From positions 185,248-249,247 of the forward strand of contig JAFTUV010000017.1 of NCBI GenBank assembly GCA_017466065.1: a stretch of DNA of 64,000 nucleotides. Reading direction: 5' to 3'. Of this stretch, positions 53,877-60,769 are shown piece after piece. Each line of letters starts with the position of its first letter. The stretch's first letter is position 1. Origin of the DNA: Bacteroidaceae bacterium (GTDB lineage Bacteria > Bacteroidota > Bacteroidia > Bacteroidales > Bacteroidaceae). The position numbers were made by a program, and so were the translations under genes. The notes beneath the pieces were generated by a model. It had not been told where the DNA came from. It saw only the letters and a program-made list of their open reading frames with translations, and ran no database searches.

Positions 53877-56809
53877 AGAACTTTTTAGAAACGGTTGCCA
53901 ACGACTTATTCAATCGTTACAATGGAAATTTTGAGGGAATGGCCATTGTGTTCCCCAACAAGCGTGCAAGCCTCTTCTTTAACAACTATCTATTGCAAAG
54001 AACGGGCGATAAGGCTATTTGGAGCCCTTCTTATATAACCATAAGCGAACTTTTTGAGCAGAGTTCCGATTATGTTGTTGCCGACCCTGTATTGCTTGTG
54101 AGCCGGCTGCATAGGGAGTATGTGAAACTTACCGGGAGCTGCGACACCCTCGACACTTTTTACTATTGGGGAGAAATGCTCATAAGGGACTTTGATGATA
54201 TTGACAAGAATCTCGCTTGCGCCGAGCAACTTTTTTCGAATATCAGGGATTTACGGGCATTGGGAACGGCAAAGGAGATTCTGGAACCCGAACAGCGGGA
54301 GGCAATAATGCGTTTCTTCTCAAACTTCAAGCCCGAGGATGAGAGTGTTATTAAAGAGCGTTTCACAAAAGTGTGGGAGGTGCTCTACCCTATTTACACG
54401 TCGTTCAAGGAGAGCTTGAAAAGCGAGGGGGTTGCATACGAGGGTATGCTTTACAGGGATGTGATTGAAAATTGTGGCGAATTGAAATTCTCGCACGACA
54501 AGTATGTGTTTATTGGCTTTAATGCTCTGAACGGTGTTGAGAACAGGTTGTTCGATATTCTTAAAAAGGAGAAAGAGACTCTTTTCTATTGGGACTACGA
54601 CAATCACTACATTGTGAACCAGCAGCACGAAGCCGGGCACTTTATGCGCAAGAATCTTGTACGCTTCCCAAATGCGCTCACAGAAAAAGTGTTCGACAAT
54701 CTTGAAAATGACAAGGATGTTACATTCGTGTCGGCCAACAGCGACAATATACAGGCTCGCTATGTTTCAACTTGGTTACAGGATAATTTAAGCGAGAGGG
54801 AGATTGACACTGCCATTGTATTGTGTGACGAAACGATGCTCGAATCGACACTGCACTCACTGCCCGATGAGGCCAACGGCAAGCAGTTGCAGCATCTTAA
54901 TGTGACTATGGGCTTCCCTATCGCACACACGCCTATATACACTCTTGTTAAGCAACTGGTGGACTTGCAGGTGCGCGGGTATGACAAGAAACAGGGGAAA
55001 TACACTCTTGCCGCGGTGGAGAGCATTCTTAAACACCCTTACATTGTTGCGTGCAGCCCGCAAGCATACGAACTGCGCGAAACACTATTGCGCGAAAAGC
55101 GCTTCTTTCCCACCGCCGAGGAATTGTGTGCCGATGATATTCTGGAATTGCTATTTGACCGCACCGAGGATAATGCCGAGTGGATAAAGAATATATCCGC
55201 ACTGATATATGCCATTGCCAACGATAGGGCCTCTATAAGCGATATTTCAAACGACATATATGAGGAACTTTTTTGTGAGGCTCTGTTAAAGGCCCACAAT
55301 CAGACGTTGCGTCTTCTATCGCTCATTGAGAAAGGCGAAGTAGATATGCAGCAGGGAGCTATCGGCAATCTGCTTGTGAGAATTATATCGCAATTAAGTA
55401 TGCCCTTCCACGGAGAGCCCATTGTGGGGTTGCAGATTATGGGATTGCTCGAAACGCGTAACCTCGATTTTGAGAACCTTTTAATTCTGGCGGCCAACGA
55501 AGGTAATCTGCCCAAGAGCAGCAGCGACAACTCCTACATTCCCTATAATCTGCGACGCGCATTCGGCCTCACATTAAGCGAGCACCGCGACTCCATCTAT
55601 GCCTACTATTTCTATCGTTTGCTGCAACGTGCCAAGAAGGTGACAATTCTATACAACAGCTCAACCGAGAGCAAGACAAAGGGTGAATGTTCGCGTTTCC
55701 TGTTACAGATTTTGGGCAGCAGGCTCTATAATGTGAAGCGTGTGAGGCTCGAAGCTGAGCAAAGCAGTAGCGACATTGTGCCGCAGGAGGTGAAAAAGAG
55801 CCCCGAGATTATGCAGAAACTGCACGAAAGATTCAATCTCTCAATTAACAGGAACGCTTCGGTTCTCTCCCCATCAGGCATAAACAAATACCTTACCTGC
55901 GAACTTAAATTCTTTTTCTACTACATAATGAACCTTGTAGAAAAGGAGGAGATTGATACGGAGCTTAAACCTACCGATTTTGGAAATATCTTCCACACTG
56001 CTGCCGAGCTGTTGTATAATGAGATTTTAAAAACAAACAACGGCACCATCGATAAGTCGGACTTTGAGAAATATATAAAAACGCCGCAATTTCTCTATCG
56101 TTTCATCGACGAGGCCTTTGTGGAAAAGTTCTTCAAGCGAGGCAACAAGCCTGTATATAATGGCGAACAGTTCATCAACAAGGGTGTGTTGCACGACTTC
56201 CTGCATCGACTCGTGAGGATGGACAATACCTACACGCCGTTCAAGTATATAGGCAGCGAGAAACAGGTGCGGTTCCCCTACACCGTAAAAGGAAAGGATG
56301 GAGAGGACATCAGGCTGAACATTGGCGGCATAATAGACCGTGTCGACATTAAGGAGGGCACGCTCAATATTGTGGACTACAAGACCGGTGGAGGAAAAAA
56401 GGATACAAAGACCTCGTTGGAGAATATTTTTGCCAATGAAGGCACAAGTTCGGGTTACCGCTTTCAGGCGTTGCTCTACTCCGTTGCCATAATGGAGTTG
56501 CTCAACAGAAATGAGAATTCAGGCAACGACAAGGAGTTGTCGTGGATTGAGGAGATAAAGAAGATGGATATTAAGCGAGTGGTTCCGTCGCTTCTTTATA
56601 TTCACAAAAAGGCTAATGCCGAAAGGGAGGATTTTATAATTGATATTGATAAACAGCCTGTTAACGATGTTGCAGAATACAAGGAGGAATTCTTGGAGAG
56701 GTTGCAGTGTGTGTTGCAGGATATTTTCGACAGCAACAGGCCCTTTACTGCCACCGAGGATAGGGAGCGCTGCACCTATTGCGAGTATTGCAACATTTGT
56801 GGACGATAA
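53873..56809 (+). CDS. addB: AddB-type nuclease with iron-sulphur cluster
   Basis: 978-residue partner of AddA. A degenerate helicase-like N-terminal half starts with AIVFPNKRASLFFNNYL, with no visible Walker A, so it probably does not hydrolyse ATP. The C-terminal PD-(D/E)xK nuclease has a conserved IIDRVDI...LNIVDYKTGGGKKD pair and YRFQALLYS. Four cysteines (KYLTCELKFFFYY, and CTYCEYCNIC near the end) match the [4Fe-4S] cluster of AddB and RecB-like nucleases. It therefore should cleave the 5'-ended strand while AddA trims the other. The start overlaps addA; a 200-base gap with an sRNA follows. Confidence 0.9.
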   Translation: MKNFLETVANDLFNRYNGNFEGMAIVFPNKRASLFFNNYLLQRTGDKAIWSPSYITISELFEQSSDYVVADPVLLVSRLHREYVKLTGSCDTLDTFYYWGEMLIRDFDDIDKNLACAEQLFSNIRDLRALGTAKEILEPEQREAIMRFFSNFKPEDESVIKERFTKVWEVLYPIYTSFKESLKSEGVAYEGMLYRDVIENCGELKFSHDKYVFIGFNALNGVENRLFDILKKEKETLFYWDYDNHYIVNQQHEAGHFMRKNLVRFPNALTEKVFDNLENDKDVTFVSANSDNIQARYVSTWLQDNLSEREIDTAIVLCDETMLESTLHSLPDEANGKQLQHLNVTMGFPIAHTPIYTLVKQLVDLQVRGYDKKQGKYTLAAVESILKHPYIVACSPQAYELRETLLREKRFFPTAEELCADDILELLFDRTEDNAEWIKNISALIYAIANDRASISDISNDIYEELFCEALLKAHNQTLRLLSLIEKGEVDMQQGAIGNLLVRIISQLSMPFHGEPIVGLQIMGLLETRNLDFENLLILAANEGNLPKSSSDNSYIPYNLRRAFGLTLSEHRDSIYAYYFYRLLQRAKKVTILYNSSTESKTKGECSRFLLQILGSRLYNVKRVRLEAEQSSSDIVPQEVKKSPEIMQKLHERFNLSINRNASVLSPSGINKYLTCELKFFFYYIMNLVEKEEIDTELKPTDFGNIFHTAAELLYNEILKTNNGTIDKSDFEKYIKTPQFLYRFIDEAFVEKFFKRGNKPVYNGEQFINKGVLHDFLHRLVRMDNTYTPFKYIGSEKQVRFPYTVKGKDGEDIRLNIGGIIDRVDIKEGTLNIVDYKTGGGKKDTKTSLENIFANEGTSSGYRFQALLYSVAIMELLNRNENSGNDKELSWIEEIKKMDIKRVVPSLLYIHKKANAEREDFIIDIDKQPVNDVAEYKEEFLERLQCVLQDIFDSNRPFTATEDRERCTYCEYCNICGR

Positions 56810-56876
56810 GCAGCCATTTTGCGGTTAAACTTTTTTAACACAGCAAACAAAAACTTTACTACGTGCCGGAATGTTA

Positions 56877-56884
56877 TATTTTTG
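56877..56884 (+). promoter_or_regulatory. -7 box of the small RNA after addB
   Basis: TATTTTTG, a perfect TAnnTTTG, just downstream of the addB stop and not followed by a protein gene on this strand. A weak TTTA lies 18 bases upstream. Predicts transcription from about 56889. Confidence 0.5.
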
Positions 56885-56888
56885 TGTT

Positions 56889-57004
56889 TTTCATAGTAAT
56901 AGATTTTATCGTGCGTGTCCGCTTGTGAAAGCCGACACCCCGACGGGTAAAGGCGTTTACTCGAAACAAAGAGCCATACTTCTCCCCTGAGTGTGGCTCT
57001 TTTT
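56889..57004 (+). ncRNA. Candidate small RNA between addB and the U32 gene
   Basis: After a -7 box come three tandem hairpins: GTGTC-C-GCTT/AAGC-C-GACAC (56915-56938), CCC-GAC-GGG (56939-56947) and GTAAA-GGCG-TTTAC (56947-56960, sharing one base). The terminator hairpin AAAGAGCCATAC/GTGTGGCTCTTT (56968-57002) and a T tract end it. The predicted RNA is about 116 nt. No open frame of note lies inside, and the neighbouring genes are convergent, so it is not a leader. I do not recognise it. An untranslated tail of the addB mRNA is the main alternative. Confidence 0.55.
56968..57002. terminator. Terminator hairpin between addB and the U32 gene
   Basis: Arms AAAGAGCCATAC (56968-56979) and GTGTGGCTCTTT (56991-57002) with one G-T pair, then TTATTATT on the plus strand. 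It can also serve the minus strand. Confidence 0.75.
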
Positions 57005-57005
57005 A

Positions 57006-58838
57006 TTATTCATCGGCGGTGACATACATCACGCAATCGCGGCAGTTGAATTGCAGACGGAAACGACGGCCGTCGCCCGATACGATGTAGAAAGGTTCCT
57101 TGTAGGGAGGCTTTTTGCCATCCTTGCTGCACCATCCGAAAGAGTATTTCAGGCAGTGCTTGCAGGTCATCAGCAGTGCGCCTTTCACCGGTTGTTGTTC
57201 AAAGGCGGGAGAAACGGCCTTTGCGCCGTGTTCAAGATAAAAGGCTCGCGCAAGGCTGTTCGATATGTTGCCGCTGTAATCTATTGTTTCGCTGCCACAA
57301 GGCACTGCGTTGTTTATTGCCGACATTGTTTCGCGTGGGGCCGTTTGTTGCAGCAGTGTCACCAACCTGTCGCACAAACGCCTACGCATTTCGGCAAGGA
57401 GCGACGAGGGGATGAACCAATTTTCTGCAATGCACACATTTACATCGGTTGCAAGGAAGGGGGTGTTGCCCCACTTTTTCAGTTGCGACAGTATGTTCTC
57501 CTTTTGAGGCGAACGTGCAAGCTCTTTGCCCGATGGTGACTGAACACTGCATTCTACTCCGCTCTCTGTGAGTGCCGAAAGGGAAAATCCTGTATCTGTT
57601 TCGCGCAGCGAGAGTGTGATTGACAAACGCCGGGGATTGTCGGGGCGCGAGAGTGTGCGTTCAAATTCACAATCGTAATTGCGGAAAAGCTCGGTACCGG
57701 GGGAGATTGCGGGCATATTCTGCGGGAAAAGCCTGTTCCCCTCGGCACGGTTTATGTGAAAGCCTTGCAACTTGCCGGCGGGGGTTATGAAACAGGCTCC
57801 GTCGCCGTTGTTGAAGGCTGTTGTGTCGGTGGTGATGCTGTTGTGCGAAACGCTCTTTACGCGCCCCATAAACTCGCCCATCGACTTTGGTGTAGCAAAG
57901 GAGGTTATGCCTGCACGTGTGCCTTTGAGGAAATAATCGGTAAATCCACGGTTGAAACTCTTTTCGGGAGCCGGGGTATAATGGGGTTCTACCTTGCCGT
58001 AGGATGCGCGGACATACTCCTTGCGACGGACAAATATTGCATCGAGTTTCTGACGGTAATAGGCTGTGATATTCTTTACATAGGAGGTGTCTTTGAGCCT
58101 ACCCTCTATTTTTAGTGAGGTAACGCCAGCATCGAGCATTTCTTCGAGCATATTGCTGCGGTTCATATCTTTGAGCGAGAGCAGGTGCTTGTCCTTGCTT
58201 ATTATGGTACCGTCGCTGTCGATAAGATTAAATGACAGGCGGCAGAATTGTGCACAAGCACCCCTGTTGGCACTGCGCCCGAAGCAGTGCTGCGAAGCGT
58301 AGCAGCGACCGCTGTAACTCACGCACAGGGCTCCGTGTACAAATACTTCAAGTTCCATCGCAGGAACAGCCTTGTGAATATCGGCTATTTGTTGCAGGGT
58401 GAGTTCGCGGGCAAGCACTATGCGCGGAAAACCAAGCTGCGAGAGGAACCGTGCCTTTTCCGCCGTGCGATTATCCATCTGTGTACTGCAATGCAGGGCA
58501 ATGGGCGGAATGTTCATTTTCAGGATTGACATATCCTGCACTATGAGCGCATCGACACCAGCCTCGCAGAGTTCGTTTATAAGCCTCTCGGCAGGTGCAA
58601 TTTCCTCGTCGGTGAGAATAGTGTTCAGCGTTACATATACTTTAACGCCGAACAGATGGGCATAGGCAACCAAGCGTGCAATATCCTCCACGGAGTTCCC
58701 TGCTGCCTGACGGGCACCAAACTGCGCAGCACCTATATACACCGCATCGGCACCGCTGTTCACTGCTGCAATTCCTGTTTCGAGATTGCGTGCGGGTGCC
58801 AACAATTCTATTTTGCGAGGTTCGTTGTTCTTTGCCAT
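57006..58838 (-). CDS. U32 family peptidase (RlhA-like)
   Basis: A 610-residue protein from ATG 58838 (MAKNNEPRKIELLAPARN). The N-terminal two-thirds is a U32 TIM-barrel domain: ELLAPARNLETGIAAVNSGADAVYIG (partly quoted), YVTLNTILTDEE, SGRCYASQHCFGRSANRGACAQFCR with clustered cysteines and SLKIEGRLKDTSYVKNITAYYRQ (partly quoted). The C-terminal part is like the DUF3656-type or YegQ-type extension and ends with cysteines in a NCRDCVMY context, which could bind an iron-sulphur cluster. E. coli RlhA is required for 5-hydroxycytidine in 23S rRNA; other members are called collagenase-like proteases. Which applies here is open. Confidence 0.88.
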   Translation of the reverse strand: MAKNNEPRKIELLAPARNLETGIAAVNSGADAVYIGAAQFGARQAAGNSVEDIARLVAYAHLFGVKVYVTLNTILTDEEIAPAERLINELCEAGVDALIVQDMSILKMNIPPIALHCSTQMDNRTAEKARFLSQLGFPRIVLARELTLQQIADIHKAVPAMELEVFVHGALCVSYSGRCYASQHCFGRSANRGACAQFCRLSFNLIDSDGTIISKDKHLLSLKDMNRSNMLEEMLDAGVTSLKIEGRLKDTSYVKNITAYYRQKLDAIFVRRKEYVRASYGKVEPHYTPAPEKSFNRGFTDYFLKGTRAGITSFATPKSMGEFMGRVKSVSHNSITTDTTAFNNGDGACFITPAGKLQGFHINRAEGNRLFPQNMPAISPGTELFRNYDCEFERTLSRPDNPRRLSITLSLRETDTGFSLSALTESGVECSVQSPSGKELARSPQKENILSQLKKWGNTPFLATDVNVCIAENWFIPSSLLAEMRRRLCDRLVTLLQQTAPRETMSAINNAVPCGSETIDYSGNISNSLARAFYLEHGAKAVSPAFEQQPVKGALLMTCKHCLKYSFGWCSKDGKKPPYKEPFYIVSGDGRRFRLQFNCRDCVMYVTADE

Positions 58839-58936
58839 AATCACCATTCTGCAATGCGAAGATAGTGCTTTTTTGTCAGCCGATAATGAAAGAGATAAAA
58901 TAAATACTATTCTTAATAAAAATTATAATAAAGTTG

Positions 58937-58967
58937 TTGATTGGAAATTCGATTTTTATTATTTTTG
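58937..58967 (+). promoter_or_regulatory. Promoter of the HU/SPOR-FHA operon, leaderless
   Basis: TTG (58937-58939), 20 bases, TATTTTTG (58960-58967). The first codon (GTG 58972) begins 5 bases after the -7 box, so transcription should start at or next to the start codon. Confidence 0.65.
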
Positions 58968-58971
58968 CTTC

Positions 58972-59973
58972 GTGGAAAAATTAGTTGGACATATATCGTA
59001 TCTCATTGCACGCCACGATTGCGTGATAATCCCGGGGTTCGGTGCTTTCCTTGCCGAGGAGGTACCAGCTTGCTATAATACCGAGGAGCAGATTTTTATG
59101 CCTCCTTGTCGCACTATGCGTTTCAACCCCAAAGTAATTGCCGACGATGCGTTGCTCATTTCGGAGTACATCGACAGGGAGCAGCTATCATACGACGAGG
59201 CAAGCAGGCTGATGAACAGAAACATCGCTACCCTGCGCAACGAACTATCGCAGAACAGCATTGTGCGCTTCGGCGAGCTTGGCACATTCTATATGAACAT
59301 CAACGGCAACATCTCTTTCGAGGTAGATGCCAACGGAATAGACGATGCCTATAATTTCGGATTCGAGCCGTTTGCAATTCCACAACTGCGCAACTGCGAG
59401 GAGAAGAATATAGTAATAAAGCGTCGCGACCTTGGCAAATACATTGCCACGGTAGCTGCAATAATACTCACATTCATATTTGTGACTCCTATGAGCGACA
59501 GTGCCTTCAAGCAGAATATGCAGGCATCGTTCACAGGCTTTGCATCGAACGAGCATATTTCACTTATGCAGCAGGTGAGTGCTCCGGCACCCGCACCGGC
59601 TGTGAACATTGTGGAGAATTGCGAAATATCGCCCATAGACGCAAACGGCAATATGGAGATATTGCACATTGAGGAGCCTGCCGAAGAGGTTGCCCTTGAA
59701 ACACCGGCAACAGCACCCACCGCTCCTGCAACCATCGAGAACCGTAAGATCTATCATATAATTGTTGCAAGCTCTCCCAACGAGGATAATGCACAACTCG
59801 CCATTGAAGAGTTGTCGGCGAAGATGCAGGCCGAATATACCGTTGTAAAAGGCGGAGGCCGTCACAGAATTTCCATCGGCCAATATGAGAGCAACAACGA
59901 GGCCACGGTGGCGATAAAAGAGCTGAAAACTACTTTCCCCGACGCGTGGATTCTACAAACAACAGCCCGATAA
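58972..59973 (+). CDS. HU-like / SPOR-domain membrane protein
   Basis: Start at GTG 58972 (VEKLVGHISYLIARHDCVIIPGFGAFLA, partly quoted); homologues open with the same M/V-x-L-x-x-H-I pattern. Residues 1-70 and a following segment to about 150 form a bacterial HU-CCDC81-like pair (FNPKVIADDALLI, SYDEASRLMNRNI). One transmembrane helix (YIATVAAIILTFIFV) lies near residue 170. A Pro/Ala-rich linker leads to a C-terminal SPOR domain of about 75 residues (YHIIVASSPNEDNAQLAIEEL, partly quoted), which binds denuded septal peptidoglycan. It links a possible DNA-binding-like cytoplasmic domain to the cell wall. Its stop overlaps the next gene (TAATG). Confidence 0.82.
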   Translation: MEKLVGHISYLIARHDCVIIPGFGAFLAEEVPACYNTEEQIFMPPCRTMRFNPKVIADDALLISEYIDREQLSYDEASRLMNRNIATLRNELSQNSIVRFGELGTFYMNINGNISFEVDANGIDDAYNFGFEPFAIPQLRNCEEKNIVIKRRDLGKYIATVAAIILTFIFVTPMSDSAFKQNMQASFTGFASNEHISLMQQVSAPAPAPAVNIVENCEISPIDANGNMEILHIEEPAEEVALETPATAPTAPATIENRKIYHIIVASSPNEDNAQLAIEELSAKMQAEYTVVKGGGRHRISIGQYESNNEATVAIKELKTTFPDAWILQTTAR

Positions 59974-60464
59974 TGAAAAAAATAATCTGCCCAAAGTGCG
60001 ACCACCCTATCGACTTCGATGCAAGCGGATACGAGGAGGGGCAATCACTTGTGTTCGAGTGTGAGCAGTGCCGAAAGAGTTTCACCATACGCATCGGCGA
60101 GGATGAAGAGATTGCCACCGAGGACTTGGGCTATCTTGTGGTCATAGAAAACCGTTTCTGCTTTAAGCAGGTGCTTCCCTTGCAGGAGGGCGACAACCTC
60201 ATAGGTCGTTACAACAAAGGTACCATTGTTACCCTGCCCATTGAAACAAGCGACCCCAGCATGGACCGTCGCCACTGCATTGTGAATGTTAAGCGCGGAT
60301 ACGGCGACGAACTGATATATACCATACGCGACAACCAGAGTGTCACCGGTACTTTTGTAATGAACCGAGTACTGGGCAACAAGGAGCGTTTGCGCATTGA
60401 AGCGGGTGCCATAATTACGTTGGGTGCCACTACGCTCATTCTTCACACTCCCGACGAGGAGTAA
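59973..60464 (+). CDS. Zinc-ribbon/FHA-domain protein
   Basis: A 163-residue cytoplasmic protein starting at ATG 59973 (MKKIICPKCDHPID). Residues 1-45 hold two Cys pairs (CPKC and CEQC), a zinc ribbon. Residues 65-155 form a forkhead-associated phosphothreonine-binding domain: IGRYNKG, then SDPSMDRRHCIVNV, whose Arg, Ser and Arg-His residues match the FHA ligand-binding sites, and a closing TGTFVMNRVLG. It is translationally coupled with the HU/SPOR protein (TAATG junction), so the two probably act in one septum or envelope complex with a Ser/Thr kinase elsewhere. It ends at a palindromic terminator. Confidence 0.85.
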   Translation: MKKIICPKCDHPIDFDASGYEEGQSLVFECEQCRKSFTIRIGEDEEIATEDLGYLVVIENRFCFKQVLPLQEGDNLIGRYNKGTIVTLPIETSDPSMDRRHCIVNVKRGYGDELIYTIRDNQSVTGTFVMNRVLGNKERLRIEAGAIITLGATTLILHTPDEE

Positions 60465-60481
60465 AGAGAGTTATAAACAAC

Positions 60482-60527
60482 ATAAACTTCAAGAGCCTCG
60501 CGTTAACGCGAGGCTCTTGAAGTTTAT
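60482..60527. terminator. Bidirectional terminator after the FHA gene
   Basis: A perfect 46-base palindrome centred at TTAA (core CAAGAGCCTCGCG). It serves the FHA operon on the plus strand and lies 20 bases beyond the end of the relic of the BspA-like gene on the minus strand. Confidence 0.9.
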
Positions 60528-60547
60528 AGATTTACCCGACGGAGCCA

Positions 60548-60769
60548 TTACTCGCAAACAGGGCGCACAGGAAGCCCGTTGCAACGGTAATAGGCGTACA
60601 TCATATAATTGGTACTGCCAAAAAGCGGACCGTAACCACCATATTCCTCGGGAGCGGTGGCACCCACATTGCAGCTGGCCCATTTTACAGAAAGGCCAAG
60701 GTCGGCTGCCGTGCCGGGGATTATCACGGTAATGTCCGGCTCGACAGAAGTGTTGCCATCATTATTTGT
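60548..60769 (-). pseudogene. Frameshifted, internally deleted C-terminal module of the BspA-like gene
   Basis: In the frame one base shifted from the BspA-like gene, about 70 residues can be read: TNNDGNTSVEPD, then ADLGLSVKWASCNVGA, PEEYGGYGPLFGS and a GLPVRPVCE end. ADLGLSVKWA-NVGA and GLPVRPVCE are the two conserved ends of a Bacteroidales and Fibrobacter surface-protein module (often 150-200 residues). Here the middle is nearly missing. It joins directly to the BspA-like stop codon at 60762, with no start codon of its own, so it seems the lost tail of that protein. Confidence 0.65.

Noticed and set aside
58786..58971. N-terminal extension of the HU/SPOR gene
   Set aside because: The extension is antisense to the start of the U32 gene and precedes the mapped promoter boxes.
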